Shown piece by piece: positions 1 to 10,481 of a stretch of DNA of 35,649 nucleotides. The notes below the pieces were generated by a model. The model did not search any database, was not told where the DNA came from, and was given only the letters and a program-made list of their open reading frames with translations. The translations under genes and the position numbers were made by a program. Numbering within the stretch: position 1 is the stretch's first letter; the number at the start of each line of letters is the position of its first letter. This DNA comes from Geobacillus icigianus (GTDB lineage: Bacteria; Bacillota; Bacilli; Bacillales; Anoxybacillaceae), in NCBI RefSeq assembly GCF_000750005.1, contig NZ_JPYA01000008.1, forward strand, positions 1-35,649. The letters are read 5' to 3'.

Positions 1-97
1 AATAAAATCAACAATTTTTTGTTCTGCCACCTAAAGTTTCATATTTTCATCATTGATCCTATATAAATCCGACTGGAAGGTTTAACTTATAGGGGAC

Positions 98-120
98 AAA
101 AAACAGACTCTCTGTTTTTT
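98..120. terminator. AT-rich hairpin, possible bidirectional terminator
   Basis: A perfect 10-bp inverted repeat (AAAAAACAGA at 98-107, TCTGTTTTTT at 111-120) encloses a 3-nt loop. The stem carries its own T-run on both strands, so it could end transcription from either side. The remainder of 1-154 is AT-rich and shows no gene. The stem has few GC pairs, so its strength is uncertain. Confidence 0.45.
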
Positions 121-152
121 CGTTTCTTTCATTTTTTCCTATTTCAAAATGG

Positions 153-182
153 AAAACCGCCCCCGTTACTCGGAAGGCGGTT
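153..182 (-). terminator. Terminator of the hprK operon overlapping the yvoF stop
   Basis: On the minus strand AACCGCC (182-176) pairs with GGCGGTT (161-155), followed by a TTTT-rich tail. The yvoF stop codon at 168-166 lies in the loop, so the hairpin serves as both 3' coding end and terminator. It closes the hprK-lgt-yvoD-ppaX-yvoF run. Confidence 0.7.
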
Positions 183-663
183 CGTTCGTGCGGACGATGC
201 GCATCGGGCAGCCGGCGACCATGGCTCCGGGCGGGACGTCTTGATGGACGATGGTGCCGGCGGCGACGACGGCGCGGTCGCCGATCACGACGCCGGGCAA
301 AATGGTCGAATTGGCGCCGATCATCACCTCATCGCCGATCACCACATCGCCGAGGCGATATTCGTCCACTAAATATTCGTGGGCAAGAATCGTCGTGTTG
401 TAGCCGATGACGCAGTTGCGGCCGATGCGGATTTTTTCCGGGAAGAGAATATCCGGCATGACCATAAAGGCAAGCGCCGTTTGCTCGCCGATCTTCATGC
501 CGAGAAACGTACGGTACAGCCAGTTTTTCAGCGGCAAAAACGGCGTGTAGCGCCCGATTTGGATCACGATCACGTTTTTCAGCACTTTCCAAAACGAGAC
601 AGTGCGGTACAATTGCCAGAGCGAGTTCGCCCCGCAGACGGGGTATTTGGTCGTTCGTCTCAC
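166..663 (-). CDS. yvoF: Hexapeptide-repeat acyltransferase (YvoF-like)
   Basis: A 165-residue putative O-acetyltransferase of the left-handed beta-helix (LbH, hexapeptide repeat) superfamily. The C-terminal two thirds carry imperfect I/V-G-x-x repeats ([30 protein letters not shown]) ending in [13 protein letters not shown], the usual end of NodL/LacA/WbbJ-type enzymes; the hexapeptide section also contains an H in ILAHEY that may be catalytic. The start is GTG at 663-661, overlapping the ppaX stop by 4 nt (GTGA), so translation is probably coupled. It is the last gene of the hprK operon, the same place as yvoF in B. subtilis. The acceptor is unknown; a cell-wall or lipid-linked sugar is only a guess. 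Confidence 0.85.
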   Translation of the reverse strand: MRRTTKYPVCGANSLWQLYRTVSFWKVLKNVIVIQIGRYTPFLPLKNWLYRTFLGMKIGEQTALAFMVMPDILFPEKIRIGRNCVIGYNTTILAHEYLVDEYRLGDVVIGDEVMIGANSTILPGVVIGDRAVVAAGTIVHQDVPPGAMVAGCPMRIVRTNEPPSE

Positions 664-1328
664 CGGGAGGACGCTTCCTCCTTCCGTTCGTTGATGCCGA
701 CAATGGCCAGCAAATCGCTCATTTTTTCCAACATATAGTCCGGTTCATATTGTTCCAAATACCTGCGCCCTTTAATCGCCCAAGCGACGCCGGCCGTTTT
801 GACACCGGCGTTTTTGCCGGCCAAAATGTCGTGGTAGTTGTCGCCGACCATCAGCGCTTCGTCCGGTTTCGACTGAAGCGCCTCAAGCGCCTTATGAATC
901 GGTTCGGGGTCCGGCTTAGGGCGGCTGACGTCATCAAGACCAATGACGCATGAGAAAAACGGCTCAAGCCGCGTTTTTCGCAAGCCCATGAGCGCCGTGT
1001 CATGCATTTTCGTCGTTACGACGCCAAGGCGAAATCCATGGCGGTGCAGCGTTTCGATCGTCTCATACACCGTGTCAAACTCACGGATCAATTCGTCATG
1101 GCGAGCGTGGTTGAACGTGCGATACGTCTTCACCATCTCCTCAACCCGCTCCGGATCGAGCGAGCTGAACGTCTCATACAGCGACGGGCCGATGAACGGC
1201 AAGACGTCCTCACGCCCGTAGCGGCCCGGATAATATTTCTCCAGCGTATGCAAAAACGACTGGATGATCAGCTCATTCGTATCAATCAACGTTCCGTCAA
1301 GGTCAAATAAAATCGTGCGAATCGTCAT
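660..1328 (-). CDS. ppaX: Pyrophosphatase PpaX
   Basis: A 222-residue HAD-superfamily hydrolase. Motif I is FDLDGTLID near residues 8-16 and motif IV is [16 protein letters not shown] near 170-185, with the helical cap between. In Bacillus, PpaX hydrolyses the pyrophosphate released when HprK dephosphorylates Ser-P-HPr by phosphorolysis, which pulls that reaction forward. Clustering with hprK supports this assignment over a generic phosphoglycolate phosphatase. The ATG at 1328 overlaps the yvoD stop by 4 nt (ATGA). Length matches the family (about 215 residues). Cytosolic. Confidence 0.93.
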   Translation of the reverse strand: MTIRTILFDLDGTLIDTNELIIQSFLHTLEKYYPGRYGREDVLPFIGPSLYETFSSLDPERVEEMVKTYRTFNHARHDELIREFDTVYETIETLHRHGFRLGVVTTKMHDTALMGLRKTRLEPFFSCVIGLDDVSRPKPDPEPIHKALEALQSKPDEALMVGDNYHDILAGKNAGVKTAGVAWAIKGRRYLEQYEPDYMLEKMSDLLAIVGINERKEEASSR

Positions 1329-2263
1329 GATGCGGCTTCCTTTCTCATCGGGTGTTCAAAACGGCGCCAAAGGAATGCGACCGCCATCGTCAACAGCACG
1401 GCCGTAACGAGGCGAATGACCAACAACGGCCAGACCGGGATGCCAAGTGGAACGAAAATGAGCGTGTCCTCGACAACGGCATGGCAAGAAACGAGAAAAA
1501 TAAACGCCAACGTCAAATCGCGCTTCGAGACGCCGTCTTCTTTCGCCGCCTGAATCATCACCCCCGCCCCATACGCGAGGCCGAACACAAAGCCGGCCGC
1601 GAGCGTGAGCGACGTGTTCGTGCTCATGCCGAGCATCTTGGTCACCGGCGCCATCCAGCGCGAAAACGTCTCAATCCAGTGGCGTTCTTTCAACACTTGA
1701 ATGATCGTCATTAGCGGAATAACAATCGCGACCAGCTGCACGATGCCGGTGGCCGCTTTTTTCAGCGCCGCCAACGCGATCGCCCCCCAGCCGACCGGCG
1801 GTGCAGCCTCATGTGTTATAAAGCCGTATTGGGCGGCCTCATGCCCCCCGTCCCATAAATGAGCGATCAGCAACCCGGATACAACGGCCAAGCCAATGCG
1901 CACGGCGAGCATGAGCCAAACGCTCATTCCCGTGCGCGAGGCGACGGAAGACTCGACGATCAAGTTATGGGAAAAAGAAAGCATGATCGCCAAAATCAAT
2001 ACTTCTTTCACCGTAAACTCAATCGTCAGCATCGCCCCGATCGCCGCGTACAACCCGAGCAGATTGCCGAGCACCAGCGGCACGGCCGCATCGCCGGATA
2101 AGCCAACCCACTTCATCAGGGGAGTGACAAAGTCGATCAGCCATGAAAATAAAGGCGTCGGCTGCAATAACGCCAAAACGAGCGTCACCGGAAAAATGAT
2201 TTTGCCGAGCGCCCATGACGTCTTCAACCCGGCGATGACGCCGCGCTGCAATGTTCCGATCAT
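1325..2263 (-). CDS. yvoD: Nucleoside-recognition (Gate) domain membrane protein YvoD
   Basis: A 312-residue polytopic membrane protein with about eight hydrophobic segments in two repeated halves, typical of the nucleoside recognition/Gate-domain family. It lies between lgt and ppaX exactly as yvoD does in B. subtilis. The substrate is not known; relatives include SpmA/SpmB-type proteins and the name derives from nucleoside transporters. The ATG at 2263 is preceded by AGAGGAGAT. Its stop overlaps the ppaX start, so the two are probably translationally coupled. Confidence 0.8.
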   Translation of the reverse strand: MIGTLQRGVIAGLKTSWALGKIIFPVTLVLALLQPTPLFSWLIDFVTPLMKWVGLSGDAAVPLVLGNLLGLYAAIGAMLTIEFTVKEVLILAIMLSFSHNLIVESSVASRTGMSVWLMLAVRIGLAVVSGLLIAHLWDGGHEAAQYGFITHEAAPPVGWGAIALAALKKAATGIVQLVAIVIPLMTIIQVLKERHWIETFSRWMAPVTKMLGMSTNTSLTLAAGFVFGLAYGAGVMIQAAKEDGVSKRDLTLAFIFLVSCHAVVEDTLIFVPLGIPVWPLLVIRLVTAVLLTMAVAFLWRRFEHPMRKEAAS

Positions 2264-2321
2264 ATCTCCTCTCTCCTTCGCTTGTCTTCATGCCGCCGTG
2301 CGGCCTTTTCGCCGCCCCTTT

Positions 2322-2348
2322 CCCTAGTCACCCGTCAACGGACTAGGG
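2322..2348. repeat. Inverted repeat between lgt and yvoD
   Basis: A perfect 8-bp inverted repeat (CCCTAGTC 2322-2329, GACTAGGG 2341-2348) with an 11-nt loop sits just after the lgt stop, in the 88-nt gap before yvoD. There is no T-run on the minus strand, so it is more likely an mRNA processing or stability hairpin, or a weak attenuator, than a full terminator. Confidence 0.4.
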
Positions 2349-2351
2349 CGG

Positions 2352-3164
2352 TTACTCGTCTTGATATCTTGCTTCGGCCCATCCTTTCGCCCGGCGCACG
2401 ATCCACAGCGCGATCGACAGCACGATCAACGTCACGGATACGACTTGGGCCGCGCGCAGACTGCCGGCCAGCATCAAGCTGTCGGTGCGCATCCCTTCAA
2501 TCCAGAAGCGGCCCACCGAATACCAAATCAAATAGGACAAAAACAGCTCGCCGCGCCGCAAATTGACGCGCCGCAGCCAAAGAAGCACAAAAAAGCCGGC
2601 GAGGTTCCAAAGCGACTCATACAAAAAAGTCGGATGCCAATAACGGCCGTCAATATACATTTGATTGATGATCCAATCGGGCAAATGTAAGTTTTCCAAA
2701 AACGCGCGCGACACCGGACCGCCGTGCGCCTCCTGATTCATAAAGTTGCCCCAGCGCCCGATCGCCTGCCCTAAAATGATGCTCGGGGCGGCAATATCAG
2801 CAAGCTTCCAAAACGACAGCCCGCGCACGCGGGCGAACACCGCGCCGGTCGCCACGGCCCCGATCAACCCTCCGTGAATGGCAAGGCCTCCTTCCCAGAT
2901 TTTCGGAATCTCAGAAAGATGCTTTGAATAATAGTTCCATTCAAACAGCACGTAGTACGTCCGCGCGCAGACAATGGCGATCGGCACAGCAAACAGCACC
3001 AAATCGACAAACGTCTCTTTCGGCAAGCCGCGCCGCACCCCTTCGCGCGTCGCGAGCCACAGCCCGATCAAAACGCCGGTGCCGATAATGACGCCATACC
3101 AATATATTGTAATTGGACCAAGGTGCAAAAACACGCGGTCAAGCGGCTGAATCGCAGACTCCAT
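2352..3164 (-). CDS. lgt: Prolipoprotein diacylglyceryl transferase
   Basis: A 270-residue integral membrane enzyme that moves diacylglycerol from phosphatidylglycerol to the lipobox cysteine of prolipoproteins. Visible family motifs are the [15 protein letters not shown]-terminus, HGGLIGA near residue 97, and the Lgt signature [16 protein letters not shown] near 135-150, plus about seven membrane segments. The open frame continues upstream to 3332, but the ATG at 3164 has an excellent ribosome site (AGGAGGTGGAAAG), so the longer version is rejected. The window has at least one client, the lipoprotein CccB at 22653-22988. Confidence 0.95.
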   Translation of the reverse strand: MESAIQPLDRVFLHLGPITIYWYGVIIGTGVLIGLWLATREGVRRGLPKETFVDLVLFAVPIAIVCARTYYVLFEWNYYSKHLSEIPKIWEGGLAIHGGLIGAVATGAVFARVRGLSFWKLADIAAPSIILGQAIGRWGNFMNQEAHGGPVSRAFLENLHLPDWIINQMYIDGRYWHPTFLYESLWNLAGFFVLLWLRRVNLRRGELFLSYLIWYSVGRFWIEGMRTDSLMLAGSLRAAQVVSVTLIVLSIALWIVRRAKGWAEARYQDE

Positions 3165-3248
3165 CTTTCCACCTCCTATGGTGCGTATCAGGCAAGGACG
3201 AATGCCGCGCTCAAGATGCCTCCAATGCACACGAAGACGGCTTAAATC

Positions 3249-3284
3249 ACGGGGAACGCCGTTGTCTCCCGCCACCGTCCCCGT
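3249..3284. repeat. Inverted repeat in the hprK-lgt gap
   Basis: ACGGGGA (3249-3255) and TCCCCGT (3278-3284) form a 7-bp stem with a GC-rich 22-nt loop just after the hprK stop. No T-run follows on the minus strand. It may moderate read-through from hprK into lgt, but this is only a structural observation. Confidence 0.3.
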
Positions 3285-3297
3285 TCGCGGTCCACCG

Positions 3298-4233
3298 TTA
3301 CTCGTAATCGGGCGCTCCATCCTCGATGGCATCGCTCAAGCGCGCCGAAAACTCCTCAGCGGCGTTGACGCCCATGCGTTTTAACCGGAAGTTCATCGCC
3401 GCCACTTCCACAATGACGGCTAAGTTGCGGCCGGGGCGGACCGGAATGGTCAGTTTCGGCAGTTCGGTATCCAATATTTTTACTTTTTCTTCCTCGAGCC
3501 CGAGCCGGTCGTACTGCTTTTCCGGATCCCACAGCTCCAAATCGATGACGAGCGAGATGCGCTTATGCGTCCGCACCGCTCCTGCGCCGAACAGCGTCAT
3601 CATATTGATGATGCCAAGCCCGCGAATTTCCAGCAAATGCTCGATCAATTCGGGCGCGCTGCCGACCAACGTGTCCTCGTCTTCTTGGCGGATTTCCACG
3701 CAATCGTCGGCGACCAAGCGGTGGCCGCGCTTCACGAGCTCCAGCGCCGTCTCGCTCTTGCCGACGCCGCTTTTGCCGGTGATCAATACACCGACCCCAT
3801 ACACATCGACCAGCACTCCATGCACCGCGGTCGTAGGGGCGAGCTTGCTTTCCAAATAGTTTGTCAATCGGCTTGAGAGCCGGGTCGTTTTCATCGTTGA
3901 ACGCATCACCGGCACCGACTGGCGCTCGGACGCTTCGATCAGTTCGGGCGGCACTTCAAGCCCGCGCGAAACGACGATCCCCGGCGTAATGTCGGTGCAA
4001 AGCCGCTCCATCCGCGACCGTTTTTCTTCCGGCGTCAACGTTTCGTAAAACGACAGCTCGGTCCGCCCAAGCAGCTGCAAGCGCTCGGCCGGATAATAAG
4101 CGAAATAGCCGGCCATCTCAATGCCCGGCCGCGACAAGTCGCTCGTCGTAATCGGGCGGTAAATGCCCTCAGCGCCGCTGACGAGCTCGAGCTGGAACTG
4201 TTCGATGATGTCTTTCGTCCGCACTTTTGGCAT
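3298..4233 (-). CDS. hprK: HPr kinase/phosphorylase
   Basis: A 311-residue bifunctional enzyme that phosphorylates Ser46 of HPr (and Crh) with ATP or PPi and dephosphorylates it by phosphorolysis. It is the sensor of carbon catabolite repression in Firmicutes. The C-terminal half has the P-loop GKSGVGKSE near residues 152-160 and the family signature [19 protein letters not shown] near 200-220. The ATG at 4233 is chosen over the open upstream extension to 4269: it gives the B. subtilis length (310) and has GGGGAGAAAGG just upstream. First gene of the operon that also carries ppaX, which removes its PPi product. Confidence 0.96.
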   Translation of the reverse strand: MPKVRTKDIIEQFQLELVSGAEGIYRPITTSDLSRPGIEMAGYFAYYPAERLQLLGRTELSFYETLTPEEKRSRMERLCTDITPGIVVSRGLEVPPELIEASERQSVPVMRSTMKTTRLSSRLTNYLESKLAPTTAVHGVLVDVYGVGVLITGKSGVGKSETALELVKRGHRLVADDCVEIRQEDEDTLVGSAPELIEHLLEIRGLGIINMMTLFGAGAVRTHKRISLVIDLELWDPEKQYDRLGLEEEKVKILDTELPKLTIPVRPGRNLAVIVEVAAMNFRLKRMGVNAAEEFSARLSDAIEDGAPDYE

Positions 4234-4267
4234 ACTCGGCCTTTCTCCCCTTTCCTCATCTTTTTCC

Positions 4268-4296
4268 ATTGTAGCACGTTTCGTTTCGTCATTGAA
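4268..4296 (-). promoter_or_regulatory. Probable SigA promoter of the hprK operon
   Basis: On the minus strand TACAAT (4273-4268) is an extended -10 element (TGC precedes it), with TTCAAT at 4296-4291 as a weak -35 at 17-bp spacing. The predicted start near 4261 leaves a leader of about 28 nt before the hprK ATG. The yvlD terminator lies directly upstream, so this is a natural operon boundary. Confidence 0.55.
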
Positions 4297-4315
4297 TGGA
4301 AAACAACGGCGAAAA

Positions 4316-4345
4316 CAAAATCGGGACGGCTTCCCCGTCCCGATT
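4316..4345 (-). terminator. Terminator downstream of yvlD
   Basis: An 11-bp perfect stem (AATCGGGACGG 4319-4329, CCGTCCCGATT 4335-4345) with a 5-nt loop. On the minus strand it is followed by TTTTGTTTTC. It ends transcription from yvlD just before the hprK promoter. The 121 nt between it and the yvlD stop show no gene. Confidence 0.85.
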
Positions 4346-4466
4346 CAGCCCCCGTCGAACCGAAACGATGCGCAACGCACCGTCTAAGCGCCGCTCCGTT
4401 CCGCGTCTCGATCGATTCACGCCGCCGCAGAAAACGACGGCGCCCCTTTCATCGATCGCGCTTCCG

Positions 4467-4829
4467 TTACGAGCGGTCGCGCAGCGGCTCAATAATCGCC
4501 TTTTGCACAAGCAAATGGAAAAACGACAACACGATCGACGCGAGCAGCGCGGTGCCAAAACCGCCGATTTGAAACGCATCTCCCATCAACCCGGCCGTCA
4601 TCATAAGCGTGATGGCGTTGATCACAAACAAAAACAAACCGAGCGTTAACACCGTTACCGGCAGCGTCAATAAAATGAGGACTGGGCGGACGACGGCGTT
4701 AAGCACCGCCAAAATGAGGCTGGCCACAAACGCCGCCCCCACCCCGCTGAAATGAATGTCATCAAAATAACCGTCAATCGCCATTAACAACACCGTATTT
4801 ACGACAACTCCGATCAACCAATTGAGCAT
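4467..4829 (-). CDS. yvlD: Small membrane protein YvlD, phage-holin-family fold
   Basis: 120 residues with four hydrophobic segments (about 3-25, 30-52, 56-80, 90-112) and an LNAVVRPVLILLTLPVTVLTLGLF core. This is typical of the four-TM phage-holin superfamily IV / YvlD family. B. subtilis yvlD is also next to hprK; there it belongs to a cell-envelope-stress operon. The ATG at 4829 is preceded by GGTGAGGCC. Despite the family name there is no lytic gene nearby, so a phage role is unlikely. Possibly co-transcribed with the DUF4870 gene 84 nt upstream. Confidence 0.8.
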   Translation of the reverse strand: MLNWLIGVVVNTVLLMAIDGYFDDIHFSGVGAAFVASLILAVLNAVVRPVLILLTLPVTVLTLGLFLFVINAITLMMTAGLMGDAFQIGGFGTALLASIVLSFFHLLVQKAIIEPLRDRS

Positions 4830-4913
4830 GGCCTCACCATCTTTTCTGTAATCTTCCGCGTTGAAACGCCATCATCCGCCTATGTCGCCTTGAACCGACA
4901 GCCATCATCATTT

Positions 4914-5240
4914 CTATTTTATCACTTGAATCCCTTTAATGACATTCCAAATCACAACCACAAGGTTCACCCCTCCGGCCACAAGAAAGCCAAGCCACAC
5001 GACCCCACTGCCAAACAAGAACGACCCCTCGTTCCAATGGCCAAACAAGAGCGGCGAGGCGGCGAAGGAGATGAACAAGACAATGGTGGCGGCCGGAATC
5101 AAATGCGACACGAGCGACCGCTTCGCATGGCGTTTCACTTCCATATCCTCAACGACGAAATAAACGACGATCGGCAAAAGCAATGGCGCGAAAAAGACGC
5201 TAAAATAACAAAGCGCTGATACCATTTTATTCGTTGACAT
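4914..5240 (-). CDS. DUF4870-type small membrane protein
   Basis: 108 residues with three predicted membrane segments (about 8-28, 50-70, 80-103). The N-terminal half, ALCYFSVFFAPLLLPIVVYFV followed by a short acidic/basic stretch (EDMEVKRHAKRS), is the pattern of the DUF4870 (Tic20-like) family. Function unknown. The ATG at 5240 is chosen over an open extension to 5363 because AAAGGGG lies at proper distance and the extension would run into the uvrA terminator. A TATATAC stretch at about 5270-5277 could be part of its promoter. Confidence 0.7.
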   Translation of the reverse strand: MSTNKMVSALCYFSVFFAPLLLPIVVYFVVEDMEVKRHAKRSLVSHLIPAATIVLFISFAASPLLFGHWNEGSFLFGSGVVWLGFLVAGGVNLVVVIWNVIKGIQVIK

Positions 5241-5350
5241 TGACAATCCCCTTTCCCACGTGTTCGTTTTGTATATACGATCATCATCAGGGGAAGTTTC
5301 CCGCCGTTGAAAAAAAAAGACGGCGCAGCCACTCCCTCCATCGCGGGTTG

Positions 5351-5383
5351 AAAAAAGCGGCAAAAGCGTTACGCCTTTGCCGC
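5351..5383 (-). terminator. uvrA terminator with the stop codon in its loop
   Basis: A 12-bp stem with one G-T pair (5357-5368 with 5372-5383) has the uvrA stop codon, TAA (5371-5369), as its 3-nt loop. On the minus strand it is followed by TTTTTT (5356-5351). The last four codons of uvrA form one arm of the terminator. Confidence 0.9.
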
Positions 5384-8227
5384 CTCATACCGCGCCTGCA
5401 TGCGCGCCCGGTCGCGTTCCAAAATCGGTTTCAAATAGCGGCCAGTGTAGGAAGCTTCGACCTCGGCCACGTGTTCCGGCGTGCCGGCCGCGACAATTTG
5501 CCCGCCGCGGTCGCCACCTTCCGGACCTAGGTCAATGATGTAATCGGCCGTTTTAATGACGTCCAAGTTATGTTCGATGACGAGCACCGTATCGCCGTTG
5601 TCCACGAGCCGGTGAAGCACATCAAGCAGCCGGGCGATGTCGTCGACGTGCAGCCCGGTCGTCGGCTCGTCCAAAATGTAGAGCGTCCGACCGTTCGAGC
5701 GCCGGTGCAGCTCGGCAGCGAGCTTGACGCGCTGCGCCTCGCCGCCGGAGAGCGTCGTCGCCGGCTGGCCAAGCTTCATATAGCCGAGGCCGACATCGTA
5801 CAGCGTCGCGAGCTTGCGTTTGATTTTCGGGATTGAAGCGAAAAAGTCCAGCGCATCTTCGACCGTCATGTCCAGCACGTCGGCGATGTTTTTTCCTTTG
5901 TACGTCACCTCAAGCGTTTCGCGGTTGTACCGTTTGCCGTGGCATACTTCGCACGGGACGTACACGTCCGGCAAAAAGTGCATTTCAATTTTGATGATCC
6001 CATCGCCATGGCACGCCTCGCAGCGCCCGCCTTTGACGTTGAAGCTGAAGCGCCCTTTTTTGTAGCCGCGCACTTTCGCTTCGTTCGTGGCGGCAAACAC
6101 GTCGCGGATGTCATCAAACACCCCGGTGTACGTGGCCGGATTCGACCGCGGGGTGCGTCCGATCGGCGATTGGTCGATGTCAATCACTTTGTCGAGATGC
6201 TCAAGCCCGCGGATGCCGCGATGTTCCCCCGGTTTCGCTTTCGCCCGGTGCAGCTTTTGCGCCAGCGCCTTATAAAGCACTTCGTTCACAAGCGTGCTTT
6301 TGCCCGAGCCCGACACCCCGGTGACGGCGACGAACGTGCCGAGCGGGATGCTCACCGAGACGTTTTTCAAGTTGTGCTCGCGGGCGCCGATCACCTCGAG
6401 CCACCGTCCGTCCGGCTGGCGCCGTTCGGCCGGAAGCGGGATGAATTTTTTCCCCGATAAATATTGGCCGGTGAGTGAGTTCGGATCGTTCATCACCTCT
6501 TCCGGCGTGCCGGCCGCGACGACCTCGCCGCCGTGGATGCCCGCCCCCGGACCGATGTCAATCAAATAGTCGGCCGCGAGCATCGTATCTTCGTCATGTT
6601 CGACGACAATGAGCGTATTGCCGAGGTCGCGCATGTTTTGTAACGTCGCGATCAGCCGGTCGTTGTCGCGCTGATGCAGGCCGATCGACGGCTCGTCGAG
6701 CACGTACAAGACGCCGGTCAGCCGCGAGCCGATTTGCGTCGCCAAGCGGATGCGCTGCGCCTCGCCGCCGGAAAGCGTGCCCGCCGAGCGGCTGAGCGTC
6801 AAATAGTCGAGGCCGACGTTTTGCAAAAAGCCGAGCCGGTCGCGAATTTCACGCAAAATGAGGCGGGCGATTTGCGCTTCTTTTTCCGTCAACTCGAGAC
6901 CGTCAAAAAAGGCGAGCGCTTCGGTCACCGACATGGCGGTGACTTCGCCGATATGCTTGCCGCTGACCAAGACGGCGAGGCTTTCTTTTTTCAGCCGGTA
7001 GCCTTGGCACGTCGGGCACGGCTGTTCGGCCATATACTTTTCCATCTGCTCGCGGATGTAATCGGAGCTTGTCTCGCGGTAGCGGCGCTCGATGTTGCGC
7101 AAAACCCCTTCAAACTCGATGTACTGTTCACGCACTTGGCCGAAATCGTTCGTATAGCGAAAATGAATGACTTCCCCGCCGCTGCCGTGCAAAATTTTAT
7201 CGAGCTGCTCTTTTGGCAAATCTTTCACCGGCACGTCCATCGGGATGCCGTAATGGCGGCACACGGCTTCGAGCAGCTGCGGGTAATATTGCGAGCTTTG
7301 CGGCTCCCACGGAGCGATGGCGTGCTCCTTCAATGTCAATTCATCGTTCGGGATGACAAGGTCGGGATCGACTTCGAGCTTCGCCCCGAGCCCGTCGCAA
7401 TCCGGGCAGGCGCCAAACGGGCTGTTGAACGAGAACAAGCGCGGCTCAAGCTCCCCGATCGAAAAGCCGCAATACGGGCAAGCGTGCTTTTCGCTGAACA
7501 AGAGCTCTCCTTCGCCGATCACATCGACGATGACTTTGCCGTCGGCGAGCTTCAAGGCTGTCTCCAACGAGTCAGCGAGCCTTGCCGCGATGCCGTCTTT
7601 CATCACAATCCGGTCGACGACGACCTCAATCGAATGCTTTTTGTTTTTTTCCAGTTCGATGTCTTCCGTTAACTCGCGCATCTCGCCGTCAATGCGGACG
7701 CGCACATACCCTTGCTTGCGAATATCCTCCAATGTCTTGGCGTGCGTCCCTTTTCGCCCCGAGACGATCGGCGCCAAAATTTGCATTTTCGTCCGCTCCG
7801 GGTACGCGAGCAGCCGGTCGACCATTTGCTCGATCGTCTGCGATTGAATTTCGATGCCATGCGTCGGGCAGAACGGCCGGCCGATACGGGCGAACAACAG
7901 CCGCAAGTAGTCGTAAATTTCCGTCACCGTGCCGACCGTGGAACGCGGGTTGCGGCTTGTCGTCTTTTGGTCGATCGAAATGGCCGGCGACAATCCTTCG
8001 ATCGCATCGACATCCGGCTTGTCCATCTGCCCTAAAAACTGGCGGGCGTACGCCGACAACGATTCGACGTAGCGCCGCTGCCCTTCCGCGTAAATCGTAT
8101 CAAACGCCAGCGACGACTTTCCCGAACCCGACAGCCCGGTCAACACAACAAGCTTGCCGCGCGGGATTTCGACGTCAATGTTTTTTAAGTTATGGGCGCG
8201 CGCCCCTTTGATGATAATTTTCTCCAT
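5369..8227 (-). CDS. uvrA: Excinuclease ABC subunit A
   Basis: A 952-residue DNA-damage sensor of nucleotide excision repair; a dimeric ABC ATPase that loads UvrB. It has two ABC modules with Walker [10 protein letters not shown] (about 32-40) and GVSGSGKST (about 640), two LSGGEAQR signatures, and two C4 zinc modules (CPYC...CPDC near 253-283; CEAC...CEVC near 735-765). I prefer the ATG at 8227, which has GGAAGGG 8 nt upstream and gives [13 protein letters not shown]. The in-frame GTG at 8236 overlaps the uvrB stop by 4 nt but has no spaced ribosome site. Second gene of the uvrB-uvrA operon. From memory almost identical to the Geobacillus stearothermophilus protein. Confidence 0.97.
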   Translation of the reverse strand: MEKIIIKGARAHNLKNIDVEIPRGKLVVLTGLSGSGKSSLAFDTIYAEGQRRYVESLSAYARQFLGQMDKPDVDAIEGLSPAISIDQKTTSRNPRSTVGTVTEIYDYLRLLFARIGRPFCPTHGIEIQSQTIEQMVDRLLAYPERTKMQILAPIVSGRKGTHAKTLEDIRKQGYVRVRIDGEMRELTEDIELEKNKKHSIEVVVDRIVMKDGIAARLADSLETALKLADGKVIVDVIGEGELLFSEKHACPYCGFSIGELEPRLFSFNSPFGACPDCDGLGAKLEVDPDLVIPNDELTLKEHAIAPWEPQSSQYYPQLLEAVCRHYGIPMDVPVKDLPKEQLDKILHGSGGEVIHFRYTNDFGQVREQYIEFEGVLRNIERRYRETSSDYIREQMEKYMAEQPCPTCQGYRLKKESLAVLVSGKHIGEVTAMSVTEALAFFDGLELTEKEAQIARLILREIRDRLGFLQNVGLDYLTLSRSAGTLSGGEAQRIRLATQIGSRLTGVLYVLDEPSIGLHQRDNDRLIATLQNMRDLGNTLIVVEHDEDTMLAADYLIDIGPGAGIHGGEVVAAGTPEEVMNDPNSLTGQYLSGKKFIPLPAERRQPDGRWLEVIGAREHNLKNVSVSIPLGTFVAVTGVSGSGKSTLVNEVLYKALAQKLHRAKAKPGEHRGIRGLEHLDKVIDIDQSPIGRTPRSNPATYTGVFDDIRDVFAATNEAKVRGYKKGRFSFNVKGGRCEACHGDGIIKIEMHFLPDVYVPCEVCHGKRYNRETLEVTYKGKNIADVLDMTVEDALDFFASIPKIKRKLATLYDVGLGYMKLGQPATTLSGGEAQRVKLAAELHRRSNGRTLYILDEPTTGLHVDDIARLLDVLHRLVDNGDTVLVIEHNLDVIKTADYIIDLGPEGGDRGGQIVAAGTPEHVAEVEASYTGRYLKPILERDRARMQARYEAAKA

Positions 8228-8232
8228 TCCCG

Positions 8233-10209
8233 TCACCCTTCCGCTTTCAACTCGAAAATGGCATCACGCAGCTGGGCGGCCCGCTCGAAGTCGAGCGCTT
8301 TGGCCGCTGCTTTCATTTCCGCCTCGAGCGTTCGAATCAGCTCTTCCCGCTCCTGCTTCGTCATCTTGGCCGGCGCCTTCGCCTCGTACGTCTCCGTCTC
8401 TTCCGCCGCATACGTCGCGCGGATGACGTCGCGAATCTCCTTTTTCACCGTGCGCGGCACGATGCCGTGCTCTTGGTTGTACGCTTCCTGAATCGTCCGG
8501 CGCCGCTTCGTTTCTTGAATGGCGATTTCCATCGATTTCGTCACTGTATCGGCGTACATGATCACATGGCCGTTCGCGTTGCGCGCCGCGCGGCCGATCG
8601 TCTGGATGAGCGAACGCTCCGAGCGCAAAAACCCTTCTTTGTCGGCGTCCAAAATGGCGACAAGCGACACTTCCGGAATGTCCAATCCTTCCCGCAGCAA
8701 GTTGATGCCAACAAGCACATCGTATTTGCCGAGCCGCAAGTCGCGGATGATTTCAATGCGCTCCAGCGTTTTGATTTCCGAATGCAAGTAAGCGACTTTG
8801 ATGCCGGCTTCTTTCAAATAATCGGTCAAGTCTTCGGCCATTTTTTTCGTCAACGTTGTGACCAACGTCCGCTCGTTCCGCTCGACCCGCTCGCGAATTT
8901 CGCCGATCAAATCGTCGATTTGCCCGTTCGTCGGACGGACGTCGATCGTCGGATCCAACAGCCCGGTCGGGCGGATGATTTGTTCGACAACGCCCGGGCT
9001 ATGTTCGAGCTCATACGGCCCCGGCGTCGCGGAGACGTAAATAATTTGATTGATTTTTTGCTCGAACTCTTCAAACGTGAGCGGCCGGTTGTCAAGCGCC
9101 GACGGCAGACGAAAGCCGTGGTCGACGAGCACTTGCTTGCGCGCCCGGTCGCCGTTGTACATGCCGCGCAGCTGCGGCAAGGTGACGTGCGACTCATCAA
9201 TGATGATCAAAAAATCGTCCGGAAAATAGTCAAGCAAGGTGTACGGCGTCGAGCCCGGCGGCCGCAGCGCCAAATGGCGCGAGTAGTTTTCGATGCCGGA
9301 ACAAAAGCCCATCTCGCGCATCATTTCAAGATCATAGCGCGTCCGCTGCTCGAGCCGCTGCGCCTCCAAGAGCTTCCCTTGCGCGCGCAGTTCGGCGAGC
9401 CGCTCCTCGAGCTCTTGTTCAATGTTTTGAATGGCGAGCCGCATTTTCTCCTCGCGCGTGACAAAGTGCGACGCTGGGAAAATAGCGACGTGCTCACGCT
9501 CGCCGAGCACCTCGCCGGTCAAGGCGTCCACCTCGCGGATGCGATCGATTTCATCGCCGAAAAATTCGACGCGAATGCAATGTTCATCGCGCGAAGCGGG
9601 GAAAATTTCGACGACATCGCCGCGGACGCGGAACGTGCCGCGCCGGAAGTCGATATCATTGCGGTCGTATTGGATGTCAACGAGCCGCCGCAACAACGCG
9701 TTGCGCTCGATTTCCATCCCGACGCGCAATGAAACGACGAGCTCCCGGTATTCTTCCGGCGACCCTAAACCGTAAATGCACGACACGCTGGCGACGATGA
9801 TGACGTCCCGGCGCTCAAACAAAGCCGATGTCGCCGAGTGCCGCAATTTGTCGATTTCATCGTTGATTTTCGCGTCTTTTTCAATGTACGTATCCGTCTG
9901 CGGCACGTACGCTTCCGGCTGATAGTAATCGTAATAGCTGACAAAATATTCGACGGCGTTGTGCGGGAAAAACTCCTTCAGCTCGCTGTACAATTGGCCA
10001 GCGAGCGTTTTGTTGTGGGCGATGACGAGCGTTGGTTTGTTGACTTGGGCAATCACGTTCGAGATCGTAAACGTTTTGCCCGTCCCTGTCGCCCCAAGCA
10101 GCGTTTGATGCTTCACTCCCTGCCGCAACCCGTCAACGAGCTTGGCGATCGCCTGCGGTTGATCGCCTTGCGGTTGATAAGATGAAACTAGTTGAAAACG
10201 GCCCTCCAC
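8233..10209 (-). CDS. uvrB: Excinuclease ABC subunit B
   Basis: A 658-residue helicase-like damage-verification subunit that receives DNA from UvrA and recruits UvrC. Visible are Walker A GATGTGKT near 39-46, the strand-separating beta-hairpin [12 protein letters not shown] near 92-103, DESH (motif II), GRAARN (motif VI), and the C-terminal UVR domain ([29 protein letters not shown] is split here as [10 protein letters not shown] and [13 protein letters not shown]). The start is GTG at 10209, with a consensus AAGGAGG 7 nt upstream; the open frame to 10263 is rejected. A LexA-type box lies about 70 nt upstream. Confidence 0.97.
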   Translation of the reverse strand: MEGRFQLVSSYQPQGDQPQAIAKLVDGLRQGVKHQTLLGATGTGKTFTISNVIAQVNKPTLVIAHNKTLAGQLYSELKEFFPHNAVEYFVSYYDYYQPEAYVPQTDTYIEKDAKINDEIDKLRHSATSALFERRDVIIVASVSCIYGLGSPEEYRELVVSLRVGMEIERNALLRRLVDIQYDRNDIDFRRGTFRVRGDVVEIFPASRDEHCIRVEFFGDEIDRIREVDALTGEVLGEREHVAIFPASHFVTREEKMRLAIQNIEQELEERLAELRAQGKLLEAQRLEQRTRYDLEMMREMGFCSGIENYSRHLALRPPGSTPYTLLDYFPDDFLIIIDESHVTLPQLRGMYNGDRARKQVLVDHGFRLPSALDNRPLTFEEFEQKINQIIYVSATPGPYELEHSPGVVEQIIRPTGLLDPTIDVRPTNGQIDDLIGEIRERVERNERTLVTTLTKKMAEDLTDYLKEAGIKVAYLHSEIKTLERIEIIRDLRLGKYDVLVGINLLREGLDIPEVSLVAILDADKEGFLRSERSLIQTIGRAARNANGHVIMYADTVTKSMEIAIQETKRRRTIQEAYNQEHGIVPRTVKKEIRDVIRATYAAEETETYEAKAPAKMTKQEREELIRTLEAEMKAAAKALDFERAAQLRDAIFELKAEG

Positions 10210-10242
10210 CGTTCCGCCTCCTTCTCCGTACCATCTTTCCCC

Positions 10243-10293
10243 ATTGTACCACATCGGCTCCATCGGCGCATCAAAAATGCGAACTCATATTCG
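10243..10293 (-). promoter_or_regulatory. LexA/SOS-type box and likely uvrB promoter
   Basis: CGAAC-TCAT-ATTCG at 10280-10293 matches the Bacillus LexA operator CGAAC-N4-GTTCG with one mismatch, and 14-bp geometry is kept. Downstream on the minus strand TACAAT at 10248-10243 can serve as -10, with TTGATG (10274-10269) as an over-spaced (20 nt) -35. uvrBA is an SOS operon in B. subtilis, so a box here fits. The exact promoter is less certain than the box. Confidence 0.6.
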
Positions 10294-10481
10294 TACCAAT
10301 CCGTTCAGCGTTTTCCATCGCTCCCTCTTTCCTGCACTTTCGGGAAGAAACCGCTGTCCCAAGGAACAAGACGAAGCGCCCCATCAACAGACAGAGGCGC
10401 TGGCATCAGTGCAGCGAGACGCAGACGCGGAGCAACCGACATCTCGATTTTGCGGCCATCATCGCCCTTTTTAGCAACGCC

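Noticed and set aside
3165..3332. 56-residue N-terminal extension of Lgt
   Set aside because: Not part of the family, no membrane segment, and the ATG at 3164 has a near-perfect ribosome site.
4467..4829. Phage origin for the holin-family gene
   Set aside because: The family name is historical; the gene is conserved beside hprK in Bacillaceae, and no endolysin or phage gene is nearby.
6674..7672. Long plus-strand open frame opposite uvrA
   Set aside because: It lies wholly inside a certain gene, has no ribosome site or family motif, and is explained by the GC-rich codon bias of uvrA.
8467..9732. 421-codon plus-strand open frame opposite uvrB
   Set aside because: Antisense to a certain gene; its composition mirrors the reverse complement of uvrB codons and no family is recognisable.
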